Shown: in pieces, positions 27,048-35,252 of the stretch
Numbering within the stretch: the first letter of the stretch is position 1
How the letters are laid out: the number at the start of each line of letters is the position of its first letter
Origin: Siminovitchia sediminis
GTDB taxonomy: Bacteria; Bacillota; Bacilli; Bacillales; Bacillaceae_C
Length of the DNA: 64,000 bases
NCBI RefSeq assembly: GCF_042680885.1
Contig: NZ_JBHUEO010000121.1
Coordinates: forward strand, 1 to 64,000
Reading direction: 5' to 3'
The notes under the pieces: generated by a model
Told to the model about the DNA's origin: nothing
Seen by the model: only the letters and a program-made list of their open reading frames with translations
Databases searched by the model: none
Made by a program: the position numbers and the translations under genes

Positions 27048-28325
27048 TCATTTAACTTTCCAAACATAATCTATCGATTTGATTACATGTTCGCGGGTAT
27101 GAGAACGCCTGGTATCGCGTCTATGGGTTCTTGAATCTTTACCATGGGAACGCTTTGTATCTCTGCCATGCGATCTTCTGGTATCTTTACCGTGGGAACG
27201 CCTGGTATCTCTGCCATGCGATCTTCTGGTATCCCTGCCGTGGGAACGCCTGGTATCTCGGCTATGTGATCTTCTGGTATCTCTGCCGTGGGAATGCCTG
27301 GTATCTCGGCCATACGATCTTCTGGAATCCCTGTCACGGGAATGCCTGGTATCGCGATCATGTGACCTTCTGGAATCCCTGTCATGAGATTGCCTTGAAT
27401 CTCTTCCCTGGGACTGTTGACCGTCACTGCTTTTTTCACTTTCTTGTGACTGATTGTTTTCGTTTTGATTGTTCTTTAAGGATCCTTTCGGTCCGCTGCT
27501 GATATTTCTTATATGGTATAACGCAATGCGGATGACCTCTTGGTTATTCACCAGGGTAAAATGTCCGTCTGAACTTTCAACAAGCACACCTTCCATGGCT
27601 TCCGGACCTCCCCGGTTAATGGAGACCCATTTATGTGACATATGTGAAAAGACATCTTTGAAACTCTGTGCTTTTACATATGAGGGGAATGTCATTTCCT
27701 TACGTTGTGTTTGGCCTTGTTCATCCTTTTCATTATGGTCTTCATCCGAGTCCGATTGGACTTCACAAAGGCTTTTTATATGATGGAGATTATAGTAGAC
27801 AATTCCGTCATCCTCTGTAAACAGAGTCAAACAATCGTTATTCAGGTGGACTAACAGGCCTTGTTTCGCTTCAGGACCTCCTTGGTTTACCTGTATATAT
27901 TTGTTTTCATGCTGCTTTATGATTTCAGCAAAAGTATTTGCCTTTAAAAAGTCAATTTCATAATCTTCCTTTTCATAGCTTGATTGGATTGAATTACTTT
28001 TGGTATCTTCGCTGATACTTTTTAAATGATGCAGTCTATAATAGATTACAGGATTGCCATTATTCTTATCTTCTTTTTGATTATTTTCCTTTTCTTTATT
28101 TTGATTGTCTTTCTCTTTATCTTCTTCTTTATTCTCATTTTGATTGTCTTGAGAATATAAGGTGACGTAGTCCGATTTAACATCAAGCAGCATACCAGAT
28201 TTTGATTCAGGTCCTCCACGATATAAGGTAACCAACCTGCCTTTGAGCCCTTCCAGGTATGTGTGTTTGCCGGGCTTTTTTGGCGAGCTTTTTATATGGT
28301 GTGGATCTACATTACCATTTTTCAT
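27048..28325 (-). CDS. cotB: Outer spore coat protein CotB
   Basis: A 425-residue CotB homologue. The first ~290 residues hold three modules typical of CotB: LVTLYRGGPESKSGML (~30), YIQVNQGGPEAKQGLLV (~145) and WVSINRGGPEAMEGVLV (~235), each followed by a YYRLHHLKSI-type segment. The C-terminal ~130 residues are a serine/arginine/histidine-rich tail of RSHGRDTR-like repeats, followed by a conserved end (VIKSIDYVWKVK; B. subtilis ends similarly). CotB serines are phosphorylated by CotH, and the tail offers many sites. In B. subtilis the tail is Lys/Ser-rich; here it is Arg/Asp-rich. The ATG 28325 follows AAGGAGG. Near residues 65-80 an acidic/asparagine-rich insert (NENKEEDKEKDNQNKE) interrupts module 1. 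Confidence 0.92.
   Translation of the reverse strand: MKNGNVDPHHIKSSPKKPGKHTYLEGLKGRLVTLYRGGPESKSGMLLDVKSDYVTLYSQDNQNENKEEDKEKDNQNKEKENNQKEDKNNGNPVIYYRLHHLKSISEDTKSNSIQSSYEKEDYEIDFLKANTFAEIIKQHENKYIQVNQGGPEAKQGLLVHLNNDCLTLFTEDDGIVYYNLHHIKSLCEVQSDSDEDHNEKDEQGQTQRKEMTFPSYVKAQSFKDVFSHMSHKWVSINRGGPEAMEGVLVESSDGHFTLVNNQEVIRIALYHIRNISSGPKGSLKNNQNENNQSQESEKSSDGQQSQGRDSRQSHDRDSRRSHDRDTRHSRDRDSRRSYGRDTRHSHGRDTRRSHSRDTRRSHGRDTRRSHGRDTRRSHGKDTRRSHGRDTKRSHGKDSRTHRRDTRRSHTREHVIKSIDYVWKVK
27085..27420 (-). repeat. Tandem ~24-bp coding repeats in the CotB tail
   Basis: More than ten units of about 8 codons (RSHGRDTR and variants with S, D, K, Y) are arranged head to tail. Neighbouring units are nearly identical at DNA level (GGGAACGCCTGGTATCT on the plus strand), so unit number could change by slippage or recombination. 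Confidence 0.85.
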
Positions 28326-28483
28326 TATGATCCTCCTTGTCAATTATCTATACAGGGTATTTATAATGCATATATACGTGTCATGGTGTGACATTGAACT
28401 AGGAAAAGGCCCATTTATGATAAAATCAGCGGTTGCCCAGTTTAAAAAAAGGAACAGGGGTCCATCATGTATGAGGTTAATTG

Positions 28484-29575
28484 TTATTCCAATTTATACA
28501 GTCTGCTGGTTAGATAGTCTCTCCGGTCCTTGATAAATTGAACGATAAACTGCAGCTCTGAATCAAAATCGTCGATTTTATCTTTTACATAAGGATCCAT
28601 TAAGACATATGGCCGTATGAATTGATGCAAGTCTTCGATTTTAGGTTGTAAAAAGTCCAATGTAAATTCCTGATCTAACATGCCTTTAATGAGATTTCTA
28701 TAATCCTTACGGTATTCATCCACATCCAGGATCCGTGCAGTTAAAGTATTGTAGCCTTCAATCGGGACATAACCTGCGTCCATGTATCTTCCGTTTACAT
28801 CTCTACCCCAAGTAGCATCATAATCCCAGGGGATTAACTCAAATAACCCTGTTTCCTTGTTGCGGTAGAGTGCATAGTTATGGACGAAACCATCATAATT
28901 TTGTGTAAAAACAATTCCTGCAAGCCACCGCAAGTATTTATCTACGTGAATAATATTCTTAATTTCTTTTTTAAATTCTTGATTGGAGAGTGTGTTGATA
29001 TCATAGATCATTTTTTCAAGATAAAAACCATCATCAACTGTCCCGTATTTTCTTTCGTAACCCAATGAAAGGGACTTTTTTGTCTCCTTATCCAGGTCAC
29101 TAATTAATGAAAAATTGGCATCTCCATCCACTGCATAAAAAATGGCACCCTCTGCAAGCTGTCGCTTTTTGAGAAAGTGTTCGTCTACAGACTCTAATTC
29201 CAAATAAAGCCCGCTCATTTTACCATTAATTTTTAGTAAAACATGTTGGGAATGGGGAGCCAATACGCCAATTTCTGAAAAAAAATCCAATGACAATTTA
29301 TTCCTTATCAAAGATCGATCATTGTATTCGCTATTTAAGTGCAGCTCTTTGGCACCTCTGAATAAACTCGGTTTATAAAATGAAACATGATAAGACTTTT
29401 TGGGCAGTTTACGGATATGTGACCCGCGATATACAATATCAATCAAATACTTTTTTTTGTTTAGGGTAAATGTTCCTGGAACGGGATCATCAGACCAAAT
29501 GTCTTTTCGCAATTCGATGATATCCTTGGGGTGTATATATAATTGATAAGTTGGGGGAGGGTTTAATCTTGACAT
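28484..29575 (-). CDS. cotH: Spore coat protein kinase CotH
   Basis: A 363-residue CotH, an atypical protein kinase that phosphorylates CotB and CotG and is needed for outer coat assembly. The sequence follows B. subtilis CotH closely: YQLYIHPKDIIELRKDIWSDDPVPG near the start, VYRGSHIRKLPKKSYHVSFYKP, LIRNKLSLDFFSEIGV, FTQNYDGFVHNYALYRN and LIPWDYDATWGRD (metal-binding DYDATWG). The ATG at 29575 has AGAGGAGG 8 nt upstream and gives the usual start; a longer frame to 29632 has none. It is divergent from cotG and upstream of cotB. Confidence 0.95.
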   Translation of the reverse strand: MSRLNPPPTYQLYIHPKDIIELRKDIWSDDPVPGTFTLNKKKYLIDIVYRGSHIRKLPKKSYHVSFYKPSLFRGAKELHLNSEYNDRSLIRNKLSLDFFSEIGVLAPHSQHVLLKINGKMSGLYLELESVDEHFLKKRQLAEGAIFYAVDGDANFSLISDLDKETKKSLSLGYERKYGTVDDGFYLEKMIYDINTLSNQEFKKEIKNIIHVDKYLRWLAGIVFTQNYDGFVHNYALYRNKETGLFELIPWDYDATWGRDVNGRYMDAGYVPIEGYNTLTARILDVDEYRKDYRNLIKGMLDQEFTLDFLQPKIEDLHQFIRPYVLMDPYVKDKIDDFDSELQFIVQFIKDRRDYLTSRLYKLE

Positions 29576-29761
29576 AAGAAAATCCTCCTCTTTTTTCTTA
29601 TTCCTATGTCTATATCTGGATGAGTGACACAAGATATTTAACTATTTTTCAGCCGATATGTTGTTGACCCAATCAAATTGAATTATTTTACGTAGTTTAT
29701 TATAAGAAAAGGCTTGATAAATTGATTTTTCCTTTTCATGCATACAAGGAGGATTCATTAA

Positions 29762-30574
29762 ATGGGTCAATTTTCAGCTTCAGATATTCAGCAAGCAGCT
29801 GATGAGTTAAAGTCATCAGGATTAGGTGATTTTATGTATAATGATCCGGGCCACGAGAACCGCAGCTCGGAATGTCATAGAAGATCAGGCAAACGTCGTT
29901 CCTCCCGCCGTCGTTCATCCAGACGGAGATCCACCCATCGAAGAAGCTCGCATCGCCATACGTCCAGACGCTGCAGATCCACACATCGAAGGAGCACTCG
30001 CCGTCATTCATCTAGACGCCGCAGATCCACCCATCGAAGGAGTTCGCGTCGCCATACAGCCAGGGGTCGCAGGTCGACACATGGAAGGGGTACCCGCCGC
30101 CGTTCGTCGAGGGGCCACCGTTCGACACGCCGAAGGGGTACCCGCCGCCGTTCATCGAGGGGCCGCCGTTCGACACGCCGAAGGGGTACTCGCCGCCGTT
30201 CATCGAGGGGCCGCCGTTCGACACGCCGAAGGGGTACTCGCCGCCGTTCGTCGAGGGGCCGCCGTTCGACACATCGAAGAGGCACTCGCCGCCGTTCATC
30301 GAGGGGCCGCCGTTCGACACATCGAATAGGCACTCGCCGAGGTTCCAGGAGCCGCCGTTCAACACGCCGAAGGGGTACTCGCCGCCGTTCATCCAGATGT
30401 CGTCGTTCGACTCGTCGAAGGAGTACTTGCCGTCGTTCATCCAGACGCCGCCGGTCAACAAGGCACCGCAGAAACAGTCAATGCGAAGTACGTGGTACGC
30501 AAAGATTTAGTAAGAAACAAAAAATGTGGAAGGACGGCAATATGTGGTCTTTTACACTGTCCAATGAAGACTGA
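29762..30574 (+). CDS. cotG: Outer spore coat protein CotG, arginine/serine-rich form
   Basis: A 270-residue protein of three parts. The N-terminus MGQFSASDIQQAADELKSSG ... MYNDPGHE aligns with CotG of B. subtilis. The middle (~40-235) is a string of arginine- and serine-rich repeats (RRRGTRRRSSRG and variants). The C-terminus contains KMWKDGNMW, matching the EYWKDGNCW end of CotG. In B. subtilis the middle is built of SHKKS-type lysine repeats; here lysine is almost wholly replaced by arginine. CotG is a CotH substrate, and cotH lies divergently 186 nt away, as in B. subtilis. AAGGAGG precedes the ATG. The repeats raise G+C locally and create long spurious frames on both strands. Confidence 0.88.
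   Translation: MGQFSASDIQQAADELKSSGLGDFMYNDPGHENRSSECHRRSGKRRSSRRRSSRRRSTHRRSSHRHTSRRCRSTHRRSTRRHSSRRRRSTHRRSSRRHTARGRRSTHGRGTRRRSSRGHRSTRRRGTRRRSSRGRRSTRRRGTRRRSSRGRRSTRRRGTRRRSSRGRRSTHRRGTRRRSSRGRRSTHRIGTRRGSRSRRSTRRRGTRRRSSRCRRSTRRRSTCRRSSRRRRSTRHRRNSQCEVRGTQRFSKKQKMWKDGNMWSFTLSNED
29880..30480 (+). repeat. Tandem coding repeats in cotG
   Basis: Arg/Ser-coding units of 12-13 codons run from about 29880 to 30480. The middle copies (30070-30320) are nearly identical at DNA level, sharing the ~39-bp period GCCGCCGTTCGACAC-CGAAG-GG.ACTCGCCGCCGTTC. The outer copies have diverged, which suggests recent expansion in the centre. Confidence 0.85.
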
Positions 30575-30597
30575 TAGGAAAATAAGGTACGAGTGAT

Positions 30598-30638
30598 GAG
30601 GGAAATGAAAAATTGAATTTCATTTCCCTCGTCTTTTT
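30598..30638 (+). terminator. Terminator after cotG
   Basis: GAGGGAAATGAAA pairs perfectly with TTTCATTTCCCTC over 13 bp, followed by GTCTTTTTTT. Confidence 0.9.
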
Positions 30639-30890
30639 TTATTGAATACACATAATGGAAAATAATAAAAATAAATCCTCAAGAATAGGCAGCACTGAAC
30701 CGCAAAAATTCCTCCTATCCATGTCACCTCGATGTTTTTTCAGAATAAATGAACCTTCTTTTCTAATTCTCATATGATATTAACCTATAGTTACTTGCCC
30801 ATATAGGTTTTGTAAGCAAAGTGAAAATTAGCACGCGGGTTCGGAAAAGTGCATACGATGAAGTGATTATTAAGGAGGAGGTACGCTCGA

Positions 30891-31436
30891 ATGGCAGAAT
30901 ATAGAGAAATTATTGCCAAAGCAGTCGTTGCGAAAGGACGTAAATATAAACAGACCAACCAAACGATCTGCCCACCGCACAATCCTTCGAGCATTTTAGG
31001 CTGCTGGATTATTAACCATCAATACGATGCGAGGAAGATTGGCAAAAAGATAGAAATTTGTGGGTCCTTTGATATTAATGTTTGGTATTCCTACAATGAC
31101 AACACGAAAACTTCTGTGGTCACAGAAACGATTGATTATGAAGATACCGTGAAGGTCAATTACCGCGACCCGGATTCTCTAGGTGATAAAGAAGTTTCTG
31201 TAAAAGTTCTTCAACAGCCCAACTGCGTCGAAGCAGAAATTTCAAAGGATGGAAACAGGATACTCGTAAGTTTGGAAAGGGAGTTCCTTGCAGAAGTCAT
31301 TGGAGAAACAAAAGTATGTGTGGCCATACATTCTGACAAATGCTCCGGCGAGGATGATGATTGGAATGAGGAATTGGATGACGAAGAATTTGAGGAAATC
31401 GACCCGAATTTTCTTGTGGCACATGAAGAAGAATAA
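30891..31436 (+). CDS. cotE: Outer spore coat morphogenetic protein CotE
   Basis: A 181-residue CotE, the protein that organises the outer coat and recruits CotH-dependent proteins such as CotB and CotG. It opens with AEYREIIAKAVVAKGRKYKQ, contains SSILGCWIINHQYDA, DINVWYSYNDNTKTSVVTET, VKVLQQPNCVEAEIS and EFLAEVIGETKVCV, and ends in an acidic tail (DDDWNEELDDEEFEEIDPNFLV), all matching B. subtilis CotE. AAGGAGGAGG lies 9 nt before the ATG. In B. subtilis cotE lies elsewhere on the chromosome; its place beside the cotBHG cluster is unusual. Whether a second cotE exists cannot be seen. Confidence 0.93.
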   Translation: MAEYREIIAKAVVAKGRKYKQTNQTICPPHNPSSILGCWIINHQYDARKIGKKIEICGSFDINVWYSYNDNTKTSVVTETIDYEDTVKVNYRDPDSLGDKEVSVKVLQQPNCVEAEISKDGNRILVSLEREFLAEVIGETKVCVAIHSDKCSGEDDDWNEELDDEEFEEIDPNFLVAHEEE

Positions 31437-31445
31437 ATGGCAAGT

Positions 31446-31468
31446 CCGGGAGAGTTCCCGGTTTTTTT
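31446..31468 (+). terminator. Terminator after cotE
   Basis: CCGGGA-GAGT-TCCCGG followed by seven T. Confidence 0.88.
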
Positions 31469-31738
31469 GTGCTCGGGAAGTATATCAGTCCAAGTTACAA
31501 TTTATTCAGGCTGAGCCCTTAAGGAAATAAGCGTATGAGAAAGGGTGAAGGGTGTCTTCCGGCAAAGCCTGGCTTCCTATGAACAAGATGGTTTGGAGGC
31601 TGAGAGTGGCGGTAAAAACTGCCAATTCCCATCTCCACGAAAAAACAATCCGCCGATTCAAATGTTGATTTTTACAATATAGAGTGATTTTCTGTATGAA
31701 TCATCGTTCTGAGTGACGTGGGTTTTTAGAGAGAGTTT

Positions 31739-32053
31739 CTATTGTTTTTTTCGAATAAATCGATCCCCGGTATTGAAATACACGAACGTAAAAATAATTA
31801 GCAAGAAAAATATCATGAGTCCGATGATCAATAGAATTTGGAGGCCAAACATGCCGCTTAGTGCCCCTAAAAATATGGAAAAACAAATACCATACGATAC
31901 TTTTCCCATGAATTTACACAGGGCCACTTCATCATATTTGGCTTTTTCCTCTTCTGACTTCGTATTATATCCGGCAATCAAAAAGGCTCCTTTTCCTTTT
32001 GACAACACGATTGCGAAAATCAGAAAAGGGATGATAATAATAAAATGAACCAT
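31739..32053 (-). CDS. Small membrane protein, DUF3784-like
   Basis: A 104-residue protein with three hydrophobic helices (FIIIIPFLIFAIVLS, GICFSIFLGALSGMFG, ILLIIGLMIFFLLIIFTFVYF). The motif GKGAFLIAGYNTKSEEEKAKYDEVALCKFMGK after helix 1 is characteristic of DUF3784 proteins. The function is unknown. Stretches of 300 nt on either side hold no genes. Confidence 0.65.
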   Translation of the reverse strand: MVHFIIIIPFLIFAIVLSKGKGAFLIAGYNTKSEEEKAKYDEVALCKFMGKVSYGICFSIFLGALSGMFGLQILLIIGLMIFFLLIIFTFVYFNTGDRFIRKKQ

Positions 32054-32733
32054 TGCCCTCGGTCATAAACATACCTTCTTTGAATGTACTGCTTTGATTA
32101 TAACGTAAAATTAAAACAGCAGACGTCCCGGTTGGATGGAGAAATTATAAAATAATGGGGTCATGGGAGAAAAAAGCTGAAGTCCGAGTAATCACACTTT
32201 ACGACTCTAAGAATGCCTTCAACCTTTCATCGAGTGATTCCAAGGTAATCCGGTAAAGTTCAATTTAAATCAGGCGGGTGAGTCGGCTGGAATGTTTTCC
32301 TGAGTACTTCGAAGAACTCCTCATCGGAACCCAGAGAGCCATATCGCGGCAGCATACAAAGCGTATATAAAAAGAAGATGTTTTTTCATTGAAAAAGAAC
32401 ATACTTGACAGAACACACCGCTCAAGTTATGGTAAAGATATTCAATAAAACTTCAATATGTATTTCCTTATCGAGAGTCAGGGGAGGAATCTGGTCCGAC
32501 GATCCTGCGGCAACCATTACTAAATAGTAATAAGGTGCCAATTCCAGCAAGCCATCCGGCTTGAAAGATGAGGAAGAGCGTGAATATATAAACCCTCTTC
32601 CTTTCTTGGAAGGGGGTTTATTTATTACCATCATTAAGAGCAGCCAGAGGAAGTACCCATTCATCCTAAAGCCGTTAAACCAAGTTAATTTCTCGTGTTA
32701 GTAGGAATTTTATAAAAATTGGAGGAATCACAA
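32054..32733. other. Gene-poor stretch
   Basis: An 80-codon minus-strand frame (32422-32664) has a plausible tail (YYLVMVAAGSSDQIPPLTLDKE) but overlaps a strong hairpin at 32587-32622 (AAACCCTCTTCC/GGAAGGGGGTTT), lacks a clear ribosome binding site and fits no family I know. TTGACA-N17-TATGGT at 32407 could be a promoter. I call no gene here. Confidence 0.35.
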
Positions 32734-33399
32734 ATGACAAAAATAACTGAAGAAGGTCTATATAGAAAATCAAATATTCACAGATTAGGTGAGTTAAAGG
32801 ACTATGCTCCCGAAGCTTTTTCCTCTTTTATGGATTTTAACAACAAGGCACTGGCCGAAGGAAAGCTATCAGTAAAAATAAAAGAATTGATCGCTGTTGC
32901 AGTGGCCCATGTTACCGGGTGTCCGTACTGCATTGAAATTCATGTAAATGATGTTAAAAAAGCGGGGGCCAATAAAGAAGAAGTGGCAGAAGCCATATTT
33001 GTCGCCACCGCCTTAAAGGCTGGTTCCGCCTTCGCACATGGTGTGAATGCATTGAATGCATTTGATGGAGAAGGGGATGAGGAGCTATATAAGGCCTCTT
33101 ATTTTAACCGAATCAAAGAATTTGCCCGTTTAAGCGGAGAAAACTTCTCAGCATTCATCGACTTTGATCAACAGGCATTGAAGGCTGGAGAATTGACCGT
33201 AAAAGAGAAAGAAATAATTGCTGTAGCCGTTGCGCATGTGACAGGATGTCCATATTGCATTGATATACATGTCAATGGAGCGAAAAAAGCGGGCGCAACA
33301 CTTGAAGAAGTGACAGAGGCTATTTTTGTTGCTGTAGCTTTAAAAGCCGGTTCTGCCTTCGCACATGGTGTGAATGCCTTACAAGCTTATATGAAGTAA
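32734..33399 (+). CDS. Carboxymuconolactone decarboxylase-family protein with two fused CMD domains
   Basis: A 221-residue protein made of two near-identical ~105-residue CMD (AhpD-like) domains. Each has the redox/catalytic motif AVAHVTGCPYCIxIHV (C63, C66, H70 and C172, C175, H179) and the tail AIFVAxALKAGSAFAHGVNAL. Single-domain relatives form oligomers and act as thiol-dependent peroxidase or reductase components. Here one chain supplies two active sites. The ATG at 32734 follows GGAGGAATCACAA; an in-frame TTG at 32719 would include the ribosome binding site. A flavin reductase gene follows 166 nt downstream. The substrate is unknown. Confidence 0.87.
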   Translation: MTKITEEGLYRKSNIHRLGELKDYAPEAFSSFMDFNNKALAEGKLSVKIKELIAVAVAHVTGCPYCIEIHVNDVKKAGANKEEVAEAIFVATALKAGSAFAHGVNALNAFDGEGDEELYKASYFNRIKEFARLSGENFSAFIDFDQQALKAGELTVKEKEIIAVAVAHVTGCPYCIDIHVNGAKKAGATLEEVTEAIFVAVALKAGSAFAHGVNALQAYMK

Positions 33400-33565
33400 T
33401 GGGATTTGCGCAAAGTTTTGAATCCATACGATATTTACCATTGTTTCCATAGTCGGATATGCTGAGGAGGAAGCACAGGCTAAATATCTCATATGTAAGT
33501 TATGAAGTTTCCTTGTTATCAGGACAAGCGATTGATAAATATGAAGAGAAGGAGGGGGTAGAATC

Positions 33566-34117
33566 ATGAGTGAAATTGTTATATTATCCGGGAGTCCATC
33601 TGAACATTCCCGATCAGAAAAAATATTGAAGTACTTAGGGAGTTTACTTGAACAAAAACAATTCACAGTTACTCACCTTTCTGTCAGGGATGTTCCGCCA
33701 ACAGACTTGTTCGAAGCAAAGTTTGACAGTCCAGCCATTCAAAGGATCTCATCACTCATTGAAAATGCCCGGGGAGTCATCATCGGATCTCCTGTATATA
33801 AGGCAGCATATTCGGGAGTATTAAAAGCACTGCTTGACCTTCTTCCGCAAGACGTGCTGGAGAACACGCCTGTCCTTCCTGTAATGACGGGAGGAACCCC
33901 TGCGCATCTGTTAGCCATTGAGTATACATTGAAGCCTTTAATTGCGACATTAAAAGGAGAAAGTTTAAAAGGTGTCTATTTTCTGGATAGTCAAATTGAC
34001 AGGGATGCACAAATTCCCATTATGGATGAGGAGCTGTTGCTCCGTATAGAACAACAGCTGGATGCTTTAATAGAAAAAATAAGCATTCAAAAATCACTGC
34101 TCTCAGCCGCTTTATAA
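33566..34117 (+). CDS. NADPH-dependent FMN reductase (SsuE family)
   Basis: A 183-residue flavodoxin-fold reductase. The FMN phosphate loop is LSGSPSEHSRSEKIL (residues ~7-21), followed by RGVIIGSPVYKAAYSGVLKALLDLLPQ (~70-96) and VMTGGTPAHLLAIEYTLKPL. These signatures are typical of SsuE-type enzymes that give reduced FMN to two-component monooxygenases; no such monooxygenase is adjacent. AAGGAGGGGG precedes the ATG. A terminator follows. It may form a transcription unit with the upstream CMD protein, although the 166-nt gap is wide. Confidence 0.88.
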   Translation: MSEIVILSGSPSEHSRSEKILKYLGSLLEQKQFTVTHLSVRDVPPTDLFEAKFDSPAIQRISSLIENARGVIIGSPVYKAAYSGVLKALLDLLPQDVLENTPVLPVMTGGTPAHLLAIEYTLKPLIATLKGESLKGVYFLDSQIDRDAQIPIMDEELLLRIEQQLDALIEKISIQKSLLSAAL

Positions 34118-34149
34118 GGTAAAATAGCTTCGACGCGTGAAGCACTTTA

Positions 34150-34190
34150 AAAGGGATGGAACCGGGATTTTTCGGATTCATCCCTTTGTA
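34150..34190 (+). terminator. Terminator after the FMN reductase gene
   Basis: AAAGGGATG-GAACC...GGATT-CATCCCTTT forms a long stem, followed by a T-rich tail. Confidence 0.65.
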
Positions 34191-34282
34191 TTTGTTTCTA
34201 AAAGTGAAAAAAAATTTTTGAGAAACTTCCGCCGGCCGGAGCGGAAGTGTACATGTATAAGCCTCCTGGTATTAAGCAACCG

Positions 34283-34804
34283 TTATTTATTAACTCTATT
34301 TAAGCGATCCCTCATTTCTTCCAGATTTTCAGGTGTTTGCTGTTTGAAAAACACAGAGACACTCCATGGGAATATTTGATGCATCCATAGTTGGTAGCGG
34401 TTTGTAAAAGTAAACATCGCTTGGGTAAGGTGGGTAAACTCTTCTTTCGTGGTTACATCTTCCAGGACTTCATATAATTCCTCCAGGAACTTTCCATAGT
34501 GAAAGAGGCCAAAATAGCTGATGACTCCTACATCAATTTTAAGCATACGCTTAGCCATCTTTTTTAACATAGCTGCGTCAAACGCCGGTTCCTTGCTAAA
34601 TTCAAGGAGATCCGCAAAGATGTGAATTCCTAAAGCCCTCATTTCTCCGCCCAGCATGACAAGAACGGAATAGTATTGGTCATAAATGCCTGCCCCGGAT
34701 AAAAGAACCCCTTTTTTCAGCAGGTGGATGTCCTCCGGTTCGTTAAGCCAGATGTTTTCGGTTTCTTTTTCAACAGCTTCTATGAATCTGGTTACTTTAC
34801 TCAT
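34283..34804 (-). CDS. Helical protein resembling the C-terminal domain of cucumopine synthase
   Basis: A 173-residue, almost entirely alpha-helical soluble protein (VTRFIEAVEKETENIWL, KKGVLLSGAGIYDQYYSVLVMLGGEMRALGIHIFADLLEF). From memory its pattern fits the cucumopine-synthase C-terminal helical-bundle family found beside small cyclophilin-like proteins; this is a tentative match. The start at 34804 overlaps the stop of the upstream gene (ATGAGTAA), with GGAG 8 nt before it, so the two proteins are probably made in equal amounts and may form a complex. It is the last gene of the five-gene minus-strand operon. The reaction is unknown. Confidence 0.6.
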   Translation of the reverse strand: MSKVTRFIEAVEKETENIWLNEPEDIHLLKKGVLLSGAGIYDQYYSVLVMLGGEMRALGIHIFADLLEFSKEPAFDAAMLKKMAKRMLKIDVGVISYFGLFHYGKFLEELYEVLEDVTTKEEFTHLTQAMFTFTNRYQLWMHQIFPWSVSVFFKQQTPENLEEMRDRLNRVNK

Positions 34805-35231
34805 ATACATCATCTCCTGCCCAGCGGACGTGCACCTGTAAATAGCGGTCTTCAAATAACAGATTATGCCAAACCTTTTCTCCTATTTGCTGCAGCAGTT
34901 CTATATCTCCATCGTCAACCTGGGCAACCGGGACGGCCGGCACCGGCTCTGTCATAGGTCCATAGTTGATAGATAAATATTGGAAATCAAGCTCAATGTT
35001 GATTCTTCCGATCGGCTGCTTATCCATGGCCTCTGAATAATGTTTGGAACTTCCGTTTAATCGATAAGGAAAATACATTTGCTTTCCGGCCACTACCGCG
35101 TGGCTTTGTATACTTTTAAAAGGGAGGGTCTTTAAGAATTGAGTGCATAACTCCGCGTTTAATTCACTGAGCAAACCAGCTTTGATTGTCTGGTTAAAAT
35201 CTGGCCAGTATATTTCAATACTTTGGCTCAA
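34797..35231 (-). CDS. Cyclophilin-like (DUF3830-type) small protein
   Basis: A 144-residue beta-rich protein. The pattern SIEIYWPDFNQTIKAGLLSELNAELCTQFLKTLPFKS, then AVVAGKQMYFPYRL and INIELDFQYLSINYGPMTEPVPAVPVAQV, matches small cyclophilin-fold proteins such as DUF3830, the fold used by the N-terminal half of cucumopine synthases. This is recalled similarity. Together with the overlapping downstream gene it would make a split version of a two-domain enzyme. The ATG follows AGGAGGATGACAAATTG-type spacing and lies 21 nt after the symporter gene. I cannot name a substrate. Confidence 0.6.
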   Translation of the reverse strand: MSQSIEIYWPDFNQTIKAGLLSELNAELCTQFLKTLPFKSIQSHAVVAGKQMYFPYRLNGSSKHYSEAMDKQPIGRINIELDFQYLSINYGPMTEPVPAVPVAQVDDGDIELLQQIGEKVWHNLLFEDRYLQVHVRWAGDDVYE

Positions 35232-35252
35232 TTTGTCATCCTCCTATAATGA

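Noticed and set aside
30004..30461. Long antisense and alternative frames across the CotG repeats
   Set aside because: They are by-products of the G+C-rich Arg/Ser codon repeats; only the CotG frame has matching ends and a ribosome binding site.
32422..32664. 80-codon minus-strand gene
   Set aside because: It overlaps a strong hairpin, has no clear ribosome binding site and matches no known family.
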